From assembly GCF_000275845.1 (NCBI RefSeq), contig NW_006766896.1, positions 84,273 through 139,679 on the forward strand: DNA of 55,407 nucleotides, written 5' to 3'. Both the position numbers and the translations under genes were made by a program. Origin of the DNA: Dichomitus squalens LYAD-421 SS1 (Eukaryota; Basidiomycota; Agaricomycetes; Polyporales; Polyporaceae). Below, piece by piece: positions 1 through 12,061 of this stretch; positions within the stretch are counted from its first letter, which is position 1; each line of letters opens with the position of its first letter. The notes under the pieces are model-generated. The model was not told the origin of the DNA and did no database searches. It saw nothing but the letters and a program-made list of their open reading frames with translations.

Positions 1-924
1 GACGGAGATGAGGTCGAACGTCGTGACTGCGATACCCGGGACTGCGATAGACATGTCCCCGCTCCACACCAGCCTGTCCCGTTTCGCGCCATCGGTCAAA
101 GTGGAAGTGCCATTCGTGATGGTCGTGTTCAGCCACCAGTCCAGTGTACCGGTGACTGTCGAATTGCTCGTAATTACATTGAGATAGTTGAGAGCGTCGC
201 CACGGGTCGGGTCGATCGTCACGAGTTGATTGGTGTACGCCCCTGCATCATCGTGAGTACGAGTTGCAGGTCAGGATGGGCGACCCTCTCACCAGCGTAC
301 CACACCCTACGGCGACCGTCAGCTTGAGTCAGCTACGTAGCATTGAGTGGGCACACACCGGTTCAGCTTCTCGTCGTTAGAATGGAACCATCCTGTGTAG
401 TTCCGCAATGAGTCGGCTCTCCAATGCGGCATCGCCGTGAAATGCACCCAGAGGTCGTTGATGGAGACCTGGCCGGGACCGAGGTTGACGACCGTTAGAT
501 AGCGGAACGCGCCACGCTCCCTGTCAGTAGGAGGCGCATAATGTCCCGCACCCGTAAGGTTGAACACGAGAGGTGCGTCCAATCCCGCGTCCGCCGTGGC
601 GTCGGATGCATCTGCAGAAATCCACAGAGAGCTTTCGGTGAAGGTGAAACCGACCGCCCCGCCGTTCGAGGTTGTATTGAAGTTGACCGAGCCGGCGATA
701 TTTTTGCCAAAGTCGTATGTTACCGAGGAGTTGAAGGTATCTAAGATGAGACTGAGGGAAACCTGGCTGTCTAAAAGAGCAGTTGCAGCGGAAAGTGAAC
801 CGCTTTGGAGCCGTACGGCGACGGGTCGAAGAGTTCGCGAGGGAGGAGCAAGGATGTATTGTTGGTAAGGTACGGCAGCCACAGCCGTTGCGCAGAGCAG
901 CGGAGTTGGGTACAAAACGCGCAT
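1..924 (-). CDS. GH78-like secreted glycosidase (alpha-L-rhamnosidase family), 5' part, runs off left edge
   Basis: Likely a secreted six-hairpin glycosidase of the alpha-L-rhamnosidase (GH78) type that removes terminal sugars from plant glycans outside the cell. Exons on the minus strand: 924-359, a 14-nt exon 306-293, and 242-1 continuing beyond the window. The 274 codons visible contain no stop. The protein opens with a signal peptide (MRVLYPTPLLCATAVAAVP) and has the same order of blocks as the intact paralogue at 26298-28470: YDFGKNIAG, a WVHFTAMPHW block, then WYAGAYTNQL across the microexon, and AKRDRLVWSGDMSIAVPG. Intron positions and phases match that paralogue exactly. The first intron ends in TAG. 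The sequence upstream of the ATG resembles the paralogue's only around the TATA-like box, so this is an older copy and not part of the 25-31 kb / 50-54 kb duplication. Family assignment is from recall of conserved blocks; substrate unknown. Confidence 0.8.
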
Positions 925-988
925 GTCGACGCCGATGGCAAGCCTATGGAGAGTCGCGACTCAACATCCCCTCCAATGCCTTTCACAC

Positions 989-993
989 TATAT
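989..993 (-). promoter_or_regulatory. TATA-like box of the left-edge GH78-like gene
   Basis: CTACATATAG on the minus strand lies about 65 nt before the ATG at 924. The paralogue at 26298 has CTACATATAAC about 55-60 nt before its ATG, inside otherwise weakly similar sequence. That conservation supports a core promoter element. Confidence 0.5.
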
Positions 994-999
994 GTAGCC

Positions 1000-2950
1000 T
1001 CCTTGATATCGCTTGAGTGTATGCGGGACCGGGTACGGGGGCAGAACTGGATGCCAAGAAGCGAAGACCCACATGACGGCGTTACGAACAGCAAGCAGCA
1101 AGCATCACCTCATAGCCATATGACTGGTCAGACGTTCATTGGGATGCTTCTAAGGTAGGGGCAGTAACTTACATCAGACTAACCGTGAGTCCGCGAGTCT
1201 GGGTAGAGGTCATGGGCGGCCGGAAAAGATGATCGTCCATCGCGTGTCATAGAGGTATCCCGTACTCCGTGTTATGAGCTCCAAGGAAGTCGACAGGGCG
1301 CACGTCGTGCAATGGCGTGTCGCTGTAGCCGTATCTATAGGATGCTTGAGGAGATGAGGAGTGATAGACGGCGGCGGTACTCGAGAGTCGAAAGAACGAG
1401 TCGCAAGCGCCGGCGTTGGGCGTGGTGATATCGCGCCTCCGCCGCCCCGGGCCGGGCTCTCCTCTGGGTCACAGCCGCTATCACGGGTGACGACATTTGA
1501 CATCTACATACCAGGCCTCCACCAGGCCTCCACCCTTGAAGACCTGAATATTGTGCGAGCATACGCTTCATCTCGTGCGCCCCGAGTCTCCTAATTACTG
1601 GCACCTGTTACGGCTGACACTGACCAATTGAGGGGCTGCCACAGAAGGGGATGAGCAAAGAAACTCTTACTGCCAAACACTCGGAATGCGCAAGACGAGC
1701 GCATGTCACTTTCGCCAAAAGGACAAACGTCTCCTATGTGTTGTGAGAGTGAACGAGTACGTTTCCCTTCACTCTACATCATCGTCTGGGTGAGGACAAC
1801 TAGCATGCAGCACGCTGTATGCTTCCAATACGGCGCATATATGCAGGCTCCGGGCAGACCAAAATAGTGTTCCGAGTAGGCAAGGCTAGAGCTCGATTTT
1901 GTTCCTTGCGCCCGTCAGTCGGCATAGTATAGGCTGACCCAAGCAGTGTCGCCAATGGTCTTACGGCCGCATATATTCATGCTAAACGAATTTCGGCACA
2001 AGACAACCCACCACATTCCGATCTCGTATCTTATGCCGCATGGAACGTGTCAGACGGTGTATGGTCTTGCACTCCATGTTACCTCAATAATTTACAAGAA
2101 ACGCGAAGGACGCGCGAAGCTCGAGAAGGGTTGCGCCGTCCGCTCACCCGACCCGAGGACCAGATAGGGGCAACTATCCGGTAGCTATTTGCCTAAGCAT
2201 AAAGTGTCATCAGATCGAGAACGAGAAGTGCTTGATGCATAATCAGGGCATATCCAGCCATGAGTGCTCGAGTGCTGACGAATGGGACGTAATATGCTGG
2301 AAGGCGCGATGTTCATCAGCGATTGGGGCACACGAAAGTTGACATAGACTGCATTCGATGCATCCTCATGCCATGAGTTCTATTTCTGCTCAGTTCAAAC
2401 CGCGAATCTATCCGTCTTACTCGCACCCTTCGTTACGTAGCGGTCCACTCTAGAATGGATATATGATGCTATACCTTTGGTTTCATTTGGCCAGCAGAAC
2501 CGTAACTCTGCTATTCTCGGACGGGTCTCCACCGACGGAAAGTGCTACTGCTCCCCAGCTTAAAACCCCCTTCTTCACTCCGAATGCCTCTGCAGCAGGT
2601 GAGCAGAAACATTTTACACGTCGGCTCGTAAGCCCTCTGATATAGTAATCTAAACTCATATCCGTGCTCTCGTCCATTCATCGTTGAGGTTAGAAACTAT
2701 CTATATGCTACCGACGGTGCACCGGTGAACTTTGAGATTGTGTCCGGAGCTTCTATGATATCTATTATTGAGAATGAGGGATCTCAGTTGGAAGGTGAAT
2801 CATTTCAGGCTAGTTCGCACAACAGAGGCTGGTCATGGGGCTAATATTGCATATCACCATCTGATATCACGAAGGAGTGAAGTGTTCCTTCATGGAACCA
2901 TGAGACAAGATAAGGAGCCACCAGTTAACTCACATTATGGATCTTGGTAC
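1000..2950. other. Intergenic, no gene recognised
   Basis: About 2 kb between the divergent GH78-like gene and DUF6533 gene 1. Only short overlapping frames occur, and none has a recognisable domain or spliceable continuation. It must contain the promoters of both flanking genes. Confidence 0.5.
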
Positions 2951-2951
2951 G

Positions 2952-2957
2952 TATATA
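2952..2957 (+). promoter_or_regulatory. TATA-like box of DUF6533 gene 1
   Basis: TATATA 67 nt before the ATG at 3024, followed by a C/T-rich stretch typical of fungal transcription starts. The two paralogues have similar boxes at comparable distances (38557 and 46101). Confidence 0.45.
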
Positions 2958-3023
2958 CACTCCCCCCGCTCTCCGTGATTGCCCTCTCACAAACCACGCA
3001 TTGTATCCATCCCTCCTGTTCGC

Positions 3024-4742
3024 ATGTCGTCCTCTCAGGCTGCACAGTTAGCTGTTCAATATGCTAACAAGTGAGTCGCGTCGTTTTGCATCTCAAGCTC
3101 AAACTACAGGCACTGAAGCCTGCCCACACGGTGTAGCATGATCGGCAATTACTGCTTTTGTGCTGGAGCAGGTATGCCGCTCATTCGCAGTCCGTCGTTG
3201 GGCCCTCAACACCATGTAATTGCTGCTAACCCTGCGTATCACAGTGGTCTTCTTGTACGACTCAATCGTCACTACAATAGACGAAATACGGTTCTTCTGG
3301 AGAGGGAAAGTGACCGGAGCGGCCATACCCTTCTGGCTGAATAAGTACATAACCACGCTCACCTTGGTCTGGGACCTTGCGACTGGATTGAGCATATCCG
3401 ACAAGGTATGTAACCTCCATTGGATGAGCTGAGTATGTCCGCTGACAAACTATGCCAGAGGTGAGTTGATCCTACTGAGCCGCTCCTGCTCAGGAGTGCT
3501 AGAACCTCACATGTATGTGTAGCTGTGCCCTCTCTATGAAAGGGGATTATGCTGTGGGTTCCTTGCTAAACCTAATTCCAGCAGGTGAGCCCCGCGTACC
3601 TCTTGTTCCGAAGTGAATCCAACTCAAAACTGGTTCATTCAGCCTTCGTAGCTATACGTGTTTATGCACTCGGAAGGAGCTGGTTTCTATGCACTATTGC
3701 CATCGTCCTATCCGTAGTGCCTGTGGGAGCCAATTTCGTGAGATTGTTGTGTAACACATAGGTCATCGTCTCCTGACTGCTTGACAATTGGCAGGTCAAC
3801 TTCTGGTATCAACTGACGGGAAAGAATATCTTCCTCTTCGGATGTGAAGAGATCGACCATACCCCCGTGGCTCTCTCGACAAAGTCAGTCCCTACCGCCG
3901 CTTGTATAGTGATGTGCTAATGCCTTACTAAAAAGATTGCATTCGCTTCAGACGTAAGGCGTATACCTATACTAGATAGCCCCCAACTCTGACGGGCGAT
4001 TATGTTAGTTGTCATTATATCCCGCTCCTGCCTGATTGCGGCAGATTTCCTCGCCATTGGTGCAACATGGTCCACACTGGCCCAACGACCTCACAGCGTC
4101 CACCATATGAGCGTGCTCAAAGGCACTATATCCAGTGTCTTCTTGCTTGATGGTAAGCTCTAGCGTGTACACCCAATTTTCTCCTAGCGACGCCAACGTT
4201 ATTGCATTCAGGGACAGTCTATTTTGTGTGAGTCGCATACAATAGTCTTCCACCAAATCTCACCATCACCTTGCCTAGCACCCTTTCTATCCTCAACTGC
4301 TTGCACCTAGTTTTCACGGTTCTCTCGGTAATGCGGCACTTGTTATCCTAGGTTATGATACACTCATGTCCAACAGCTGGATTCGAATGGGCTGCAAAGC
4401 ACTAGCGCATTAACTACTTTCACAATCCCGTATGAGTGTATCTTCCCATATCGGAAGCTTTCTACTGAACTAGGATCATGCTTTCCAAGGTTATCGGCCA
4501 TTCTCATATCCCGCTTCCTCCTACATCTGCAGTCGGCGAGTCTCCGAGACGTCGGCTTCATAGCCTCTTCGCATGCTACCTCGACAAACCCCGAAGGCTC
4601 TATTATATTCGACCGGGTGGTCGGATCACTTGGTACTCCGATTGAAGCCCATGATTATATCAGACCAGAAGATGACTATGGGGAAGATGATGACGAGGTC
4701 AGAAATGAGGAAGCAGACCCGGCCTGCACGTCCAGAGAGTAG
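3024..4742 (+). CDS. DUF6533-type multi-pass membrane protein, paralogue 1 (335 aa)
   Basis: Integral membrane protein of the basidiomycete DUF6533 family, seven-helix-like, function unknown. Exons: 3024-3070, 3137-3171, 3245-3405, 3459-3460, 3523-3584, 3643-3737, 3795-3883, 3952-3953, 4009-4152, 4212-4227, 4279-4327, 4377-4429, 4490-4742, which sum to 1008 nt with no internal stop. The DUF6533 core (FLYDS...DEIRFFW...GAAIPFWLNKY) comes from exon 3. Further hydrophobic segments follow (AFVAIRVYAL, SRSCLIAADFLAIGATW, LSILNCLHLVFTVLS, LSAILISRFLLHLQSAS), then a hydrophilic acidic tail (EDDYGEDDDE) presumably in the cytoplasm. Two 2-nt exons, AG at 3459-3460 and AC at 3952-3953, are required for frame. 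The start MSSSQAAQLA matches MASSQTAQLA of paralogue 3. Exon structure is shared with 38648-40367 and 46158-47881. Family call is from recall of the conserved core; a receptor-like role is only a guess from topology. Confidence 0.8.
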
Positions 4743-5216
4743 GTAGACTGCCTGCGGTTGTGATGTAAAGGAATTACAACCACTGTTTCATTGGATCGAC
4801 GCCCTCGAATTCCCCATGCCGATTGCCAGTCTTCCGATCCGTCTGAGAATGGACGTGTGCGATTATATATTCCGCTTCACTATACAAACACACTTCAGTT
4901 GGTATTACGCCGCACGTTTCTCTTCTCCACGCGTATGGCGCGACTTCCCGACCTCCGTCAAGAAGTTCGTCCACTATCATGTGCTACAGGGCGCGGCACA
5001 ATCGACAGGAATGCCAATGCATCGTCTTCTGGCATACACCTGGATACTATGACGAGCTCAAGGGTGTCCTATGGCTCCATCAGGTCAGCGATAGTGCCGA
5101 GATTAAAGCACCTCATTCATACGTAAACCAAATGTGTCATGGAGCCAAGTCATAGTCAATCGTTATGAATCCTACAATACAGCGAGAAACTAATGCAAGG
5201 ATGAACGCTTCTATAT
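4743..5216. other. Intergenic between converging genes
   Basis: DUF6533 gene 1 (+) and the sugar transporter (-) converge here. I see only short frames with no family resemblance; the stretch probably carries both 3' ends. Confidence 0.5.
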
Positions 5217-8014
5217 TCAGATCTTCTCTGGGGCGTTCTCTACTTCTACAGGAGGGGGTGGGGCTTTTTCATCCTCGCCTGCCTCTACCTCCGAGTCGGG
5301 CAGCGGCATCTTGCCCTGGATGCGGTTCCGCTCCGCCTCCTCCTTCATCCGCTTGAAGTTCGCCTCCTCGTCCCACACGAACGGACTCTTGCTCATGAAC
5401 AAGTAGTCCATCTCCTCGAGAGTCCTGTTCGCCGTCTCGGGGTAGAATGCCCAGATGAGCGGAATGCTCAAGAAGTTGATCGCGCCGAAGATGTGCAGTG
5501 TGTTCTCGCCGATGCGGTTGAACATGACCGGGTTCAGCAGCGTCAACCATCCATTGCCTGCCAAGCCAGAAGTAGAGCGCCCTCAGCTATCCGCACAGCG
5601 CGCCCAAGAACAACAAGAGAAGACGCACCAATCGACCAACCAAACACTCCGAAGGCGTTACCCTTCGCGCGCACCTCGAGCGGGAACGTCTCCGTCGGGT
5701 ACACCCACGGGATCGTCAACCATGTCGCGCCGAATATGAACGTGTATAGGAACACGAACAGGGCCGCCGCACCACCGTACTGCGAGGCCTTCTCCGGGTG
5801 GTCCTTCAGCAGCCGCGCAAACGCGCCAGCGAGGATGAGCGAGATGCCCTGGCCCACGGCGCCCCACCAGAGACCGACACGCCGGCCGAGGCGGTCGATG
5901 GTCACCACGGCAAGGAGCGTACTCAACATGTACGTAACCTAATTGCGGTTGCGTGCGAGGGTGGATGATCGTGTAGGGCGGACATGAAGGAGAAAGAAAT
6001 CACGAAGCCAGCATGTAGCACAAGGGAGAAGCAACGTCAGGCACGCGAAGAACGCCAAGGACAAAGGATAATAAGCATCGCAACAAGAGCAGCTGATTAG
6101 AAGCGAGGCAAATGGGGTCGTACTTACGTCGTTAAGCCCGGACAACCACTGCGCCTTGCGAGCGCCATAGCCAGCCTCCGCAAAGATGGTCGGTGCGTAG
6201 ACAGTGATCGCTGCAATTCCAACCCACCTATCAAGCCAAACGATTAGCTCTTGGCGACGTAAAGGGTTGCTGATGACGAAGCGAGAGAAACACGCACTCC
6301 TGGACGATCTGGAGCCAGACCGAAAGCTGCACGCGCCGTGCGATGTGCAAGCCGCCATCGTGAAAGCCAAAGAACATGGAGATGTACGAGTTGCGCTTCG
6401 AGTGTTCCTTCTCGAGCGTGACTGTCGCGGCGATATCCTCGTACTCGCGCTGTGCCTGGGGCGCCTCGATGTTCCCGTCCTCTGAGCGCAGACGGCCGAG
6501 AATTGCGCGCGCTTCGTCGACGCGACCCATCTTTATGAGCCACCGAGGAGACTCTGTGGGGTATCGCGAGTGCAGGATGGAGGGTTTCGGATTAGTCAGC
6601 ATGGGCTTCGTACGTTCGTTTGAAGGGGAACGTTAATTACCGGGCATCCATGGAATGCACGCCTGTGATGAGATGAAAGGCGTGAGACCGACGAAGACGT
6701 CAGCTGGCACGCACGCGAGCGGTACTCACCATGAACCCGAGCACAGGGATGATTTGGAACGCAATCGGGAACTGCAATGGACAAGAACCAATGAGTTCTC
6801 GTTTGTCATGGGGCCTTCGGTGGACTGCATGCATCACGTACCCTCCAGCGGACTTGGGACGTGCCGTCCCCCACGAAGCCGAGGCCGAACTCGAGCCAGT
6901 ACGCGACGACCACGCCAAAGATGTTGAGTGTGAACTCGCTTGCGATGAACGCTCCGCGCGAGGTGTGTGTCGCCACTTCAGCGCTCCAAACGGGTACAAT
7001 TGCGTTGAGGTGGCCAGTTCCAATACCGTTGATGATGCGGGCACAGCACATCCTGCGATCACCGGAGTCAGCATAAGTCGAACGTTCGGTTTGTGCATGG
7101 GCGAAGGCCGTCTACACAGGTCGATGATTCACCATCGGCCTGAGGACCCAGCGGTGGATCGCCCCATGAATGCATCCTGACCACCTTCTGTGCCACCCCT
7201 GCCGAGCACACAGGCGCCTTCCCCGCAACTCTAAACTCTAGTTGGCGCGCACACAAGGTGTAGCACCTCCTAACTCGTTCGCGAAGCTCGCGCGTATGAG
7301 ACGACAGCATGTAGCGAAGTCGACGGACATGAGGCAAAGCCCCCTGACGGAACCATGGCACCAGCTCCGGTGGTAATCCATTCGGAGAAGCATCTCTGAT
7401 ACTGCGAGGCCAGAAAGACGCGAGCTCACCATGCAATATTCTGAGCGGAGCACTGGAGCGCAGCGCCAAATAGAACCCAAATGCTGCCCTGTTGAGGTTG
7501 ACGTAAGTCAGTTGCCGCACTAACACCATGGTGAGGTGAAGACTACCAGAATCATAGTCTTGATACGTCCAAGCCTGCGTAACGTGACGTTAGCTCGCGT
7601 ACAAAGACGTCTTGAAGGCATACCTGTCTCCAAGTACGCCACCCATCAGACACCCCAATAGCGTGCCGAAATAGTAGATGCTAACGATGCCGCCCTGCCG
7701 TGTCGGTTCCGTAATATGTGCTACATAGCCCTCTGAAGGACCTTCATAGCTGCATGCGAGCCATTGCGCATATGAGCGTTGTACATGGCGCATTACTTTG
7801 TCAGACTTACGTCGAGTATCCGAGCTTCATCACCCGAACATAGTCGGGAGAGGTGTTTACACCTCCCATCATGCCTTGATCATAACCGAAGCTGAGGCGG
7901 AAGTCAATATCACGATATGGGAAGAGGTAGTGCAGAAACGCACAAGAAAATTGCCAGTCCAGCGACGGCGTTGATAGTATAGTACAGTCGTCTACCCGCA
8001 AGCCTCTTTACCAT
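5217..8014 (-). CDS. MFS sugar transporter (548 aa, 12 exons)
   Basis: Major facilitator superfamily sugar transporter of the plasma membrane, probably hexose/disaccharide-proton symport. Minus-strand exons: 8014-7944, 7891-7811, 7749-7624, 7574-7547, 7488-7430, 7052-6842, 6771-6730, 6662-6641, 6553-6298, 6227-6128, 5938-5629, 5557-5217 (1647 nt, no internal stop). Signature motifs: FGYDQG in helix 1 (residues 25-30), GDRLGR after helix 2 (about 91-96), PESPRWL before the central loop (213-219), DRLGRR after helix 8 (347-352) and PETANRTLEE after helix 12 (475-484). The C-tail is charged and proline-rich (KAPPPPVEVE). The start at 8014 puts a short basic N-terminus (MVKRLAGRR) directly before helix 1; a longer upstream exon cannot be excluded. 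Two introns are unusually long for this window (377 nt at 7429-7053, 189 nt at 6127-5939). Substrate cannot be told from sequence. Confidence 0.88.
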
Positions 8015-11000
8015 CTTGTGCGGACTCACGCCAGTGTCCTAGTGTGCGATGTAAGGCCTTCACGAGAAATTTGTGCAAGGGGAGGAAGGGGAAGTCGTGG
8101 AGAGGCCTCTCGAGCGTCGGTTACGCTGGGTCAGACGAGGAGGGCACAAGTCAAGTTTGTTTGGCGACCGCCTCCCTTTAAGTCGGGCACTACCGCCGCC
8201 GCTATCGCAGTGAGCAGAGGGCGGGGTAAGAGCCGACTCCGGCATGATAGCTTTCCCGAGCTCGTCGCACCCGTTCGCAGGCGAGGTGGAGTCTTGTGAT
8301 CATCCTTCTTCGAGTTCGTGCACTTCGACTACCATCATGCCCGTCGCTTAAGCAGCCCGGGCCGCATAACCCGCACGTACGCGCCCACTGCGAAACTATG
8401 AAGCGGGACAAAGTGACGCATTGACTCTGTTCGTCGAGCGGATGAATATTTCCGTACACAACCTTAGAGGTCATGAGAGCGTAACTAGTGGCGCATCCCG
8501 ACGTCGGTAATTTCGTCGACGCTGCACTCCTTGTCGGCGAGCGCACTTGGTGCCTGAGAGGCTCTCATTTCACGTCAACGCAGATCGGCATGCGCCCTTC
8601 TGCAAAATTGTATGAGTTCTTGTGGTTCACTGTGGTGTCGGCGAGGCGGCAGAAAAAGTCTTACACGTCAAACAAAAGCTGGCCCTTGAACTTCGCCTGC
8701 ATCGACTGTCTGCCGACAATCATTGTCAAGCCGCCGTGTCCCAGGACATATGACGTCGGCGATGCCCCAGAATTTGCTAAGCGGCGTTACGGGCCGTGAT
8801 GTGGGTACAATGCGCCCGCCGACGAGGGAATCCGAACGACAGCAGGGACTTGAGCAGCTGCATGAAATCAAGATTAGTCCAATGCATGCATGACATCTTC
8901 TCTAGAAATTCGTGCCAATGCATCGAAAGCTTGAAGTCAAGCGAGGCGAAGTTCATGCGCGAGGATGCATATATAGAGGCACAGTTCGGGACGGGGTGAT
9001 ACGGGGTACGGCTAAAGCGGCGGGACCTCGAGCGTTCCGAACTTTGTTCCGACCCACCATGGGCGTCTATACGACCACGGAACCGATGCCGCCTTCCACA
9101 ATCGGCCACTCCTCCATCATCCTGCCACATCGACAGTTCTCTCTGCCGGAATGCAGCTCACTCCACCACTTGCCTTCCTTCGAACCGCTTATGTTTCTTG
9201 CACTTGTCGAGGAGAACCGACTTGCCTGGCCACTTGCATCAGCAGCACATTTTGCACCCTCGATCTCAGGCGTCAGTACACGCAGCAAGTCAGCGTGACG
9301 CCCTGCCACTAGTGCGCCGAGTCTCGCATCGGAACACCTCTGGCATCCCGTGTCAGAAGCAGTTGGAGATGGCTGTGGCATGCCGCCAGCACTTCAGTCA
9401 GGTGCGAAGTATATCTGAGCGTGGTCTCGTACAATTACGGTTGACATGCGTCTCGACTATATTGATGAGATCGGGAGGAAGACCGTCGCATCTTCCGTGC
9501 AACGTCGTAAACGTAGCATTCTGTGCGAGTGCAGAACCCATGAGCATGCAGACTCTCACGGCAGGGCTATCCTTGTCGATTGAACAGCTTCCTCAGCTGG
9601 ATCACCTCCTGGCCGCCTTCGGGTCAGTTCCTACCTTGGAAGAGCGGAATTAGCAGCGGCCACGACGCCCTCGAGGCCAAATTCTCCCTCCAGCGCCGAC
9701 TTAAATACGTCATTATCCTTCATGTCGTGCCTGGAACGGAGGGAGCATCCAGCCAGTTGAGTGAGTAGCTCCAGCGTTCACCGTTTGTCAACTACGTGCA
9801 GCCTTCCATACCCAAGTACATCAGGCCAAAGACATGCGCGCATATAAGCCGTCTCTGGCTTGGCGCTATACAAGGTAGGCGTTTGTCTCAACTCTGTGCA
9901 CATGCGCCCTGTTGAAACATACATCATCTTCAGGTTGACGGGCCAAGGCCCTGCCGCGCGCCGTGAACGAAGGGCGTCGATGTGCTGTTCTGTAAGATAT
10001 GTCCGGAGCGCTGACCCCTTGCGAACTTGACACATCCTTTCCCTTCTCGCAGCGCTAATAGCTCCAGGTCCAGAACCAGTCTCTGTTGCCCTCCGTGACG
10101 CCTATGCGGAGAACGTTTCTTTAGACGACCTTCGTACCGGGTGTGGCGTCGCTGAAATCAGCTACCCCATTGGCTGCCTTGCTTCTTCATTGACTCTTTC
10201 TGCCGGTCCCAAGTCCAATGTCATCTCAATGACCACATCGGTCTAGCCGAATTGAACATCCAGGCTCTCCTGGCCGCTACTGAACGTCCGCCGAGGTGCA
10301 GACCGCAGCCACACTGGAAAATTTTGCTGCGCCACATGACGGCACCAGTCAGGGCCCTATATGGCAGTTTTCCGACCCAGTCTCGCTGACGACGTCGATC
10401 CTGGGTAACTGCACCCAGAAACAGCTCACCGTACGATCCGTCCCTGCATATCATATCGTTCTAGGTCCCCCGATGTCACACCCGACGGTCACAACGCCGA
10501 GCATCTGACGTGCGTCGAAGGGACCCCCTATTACCGGCCGTGCTTCTCTTGCTCAGCGCAAGACACCTCCCAGCCACACACCATCCGCTTATGGTAATCG
10601 GAGCTTTTTGCACATCGCGTCCTCACGGTATCTCCGTGATTCCTGCGCGCTACGTGTCGACTGAAGGCGATCGTCTCAAGTAACCACCCGCGCTTCCATG
10701 TTCCCTGTCGTATCGTGAGGCCATGAGCATCCGTGCGTACTCACGAGCCTGCTGATCTCGATGCATCCTACATCGTGCCCCGCATTCGCAGTGCCTTCTT
10801 TCTGCTCTACCGTCCGTGACTCGTCTCCACCTGTCCTCGGGCCTGGGAAAACGCTTGCGTATGCCCCTTCGAACCAGAACGCCTGGGATATCTCGACCTC
10901 TCGTGAAGGGATTGCGACGGCTGCCTTCGCGAAGTTGCCCTCAGCATGCTATGACGACAACCTGCCTCGGCATCTGTATTGCTCTCTCTAGCGACAGCAT

Positions 11001-12061
11001 CCGGACTTAGGACTCCAGAAGATACCTCGCAGCCAAAGCCTACAGTCGTGACGTGGTCGTCTTGCTGCGCGCGACCCTTCATCAGCGCAAACTCAACTCT
11101 CACACTCCCAACCCGGGTGCACTCGATCAGCAGCCAGCAATCGCCCACGGCCAAGGACTCGGCGCAATTCAGTGCCAGGCGCTATAGAAGGTCAAGGAAC
11201 CGAGCGCAATCACAGACCGTGCCTTGGGGGCCGTCTTCAAAACCACAACGTGCACCCGTTCTATGAATCCATGGAAGCCCAACGCGCTCAGCACTTTGAG
11301 CTAGCTGCACAACGAGGCCTGCGGGCTGATGTGGAGTGCACTGCTGACTGACTCCTTTCAGTCCCTTTGGGCAGTAGGCCGTGCGCATCCGAGCGTTTCC
11401 CGGCACCTCCGGATTCTGAGTCCCGCTCGATCCTGCGCTCTCTCGGGACGCCGTCTATATGTCTGCTGCGAACGGAACGGTGGTGTTACGGATGGTACTG
11501 GCGCGCCACTGCGATGCCATTCCGGCGTGTGTGGCGTGCATATTGTGCACTATGCGCGTGGATCACGCTGTAGTGGCGAACCGTATGGCATTAGCGTAGC
11601 AGACGAGCTCTAAGAACGCTCAGAACGCGTCTGCACGCGTCGTGTTGGTTACAACTGCGAGCTCCGCGTCGCCACTCTGCCCGTACTGCCCGCGTTCGTT
11701 CTAGCGGCGGCGCCTTTCTTGCCCCCCTCACGGCAGGCAAAGCGCGATGGTCCGGGTGAGGAAATCTATGCTAAATATACGTGCCATGCAATGTGCCCGT
11801 AAGATTTCCCAAATCACAAAGAGGGATACAAAGGCCCACTGGAAATGCTAGGGTCAGGTTGCGTTGCCCATAAATGCCACACAACTTTCCCTGCTCGGAG
11901 CCTGGCGCTTTGCCCGCCGTGCCTCGCCTAGTTTGCCTGGCGATGATGCACGCCCCGTGTCCATGTTAATAGTGCGCCAATCCCTCAGAAGCCTTCGCGT
12001 TCCCGTACGTTGGTGGAGGGCTGCCAGTACCAGTGCCGGTGTTAGTGTCGAAGCCAGGCAG
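8015..12061. other. Gene-poor stretch, no gene recognised
   Basis: About 4 kb upstream of the sugar transporter. There are many short frames on both strands, none with a recognisable domain, convincing splice continuation or transposon protein. The stretches at about 9040-9660 and 10030-11600 have somewhat coding-like composition but are cut by stops in every frame, so they may be decayed genes. Confidence 0.45.

Noticed and set aside
8400..11800. Possible decayed transposon
   Set aside because: No reverse transcriptase, integrase or transposase motifs, LTRs or terminal inverted repeats could be seen in any frame.
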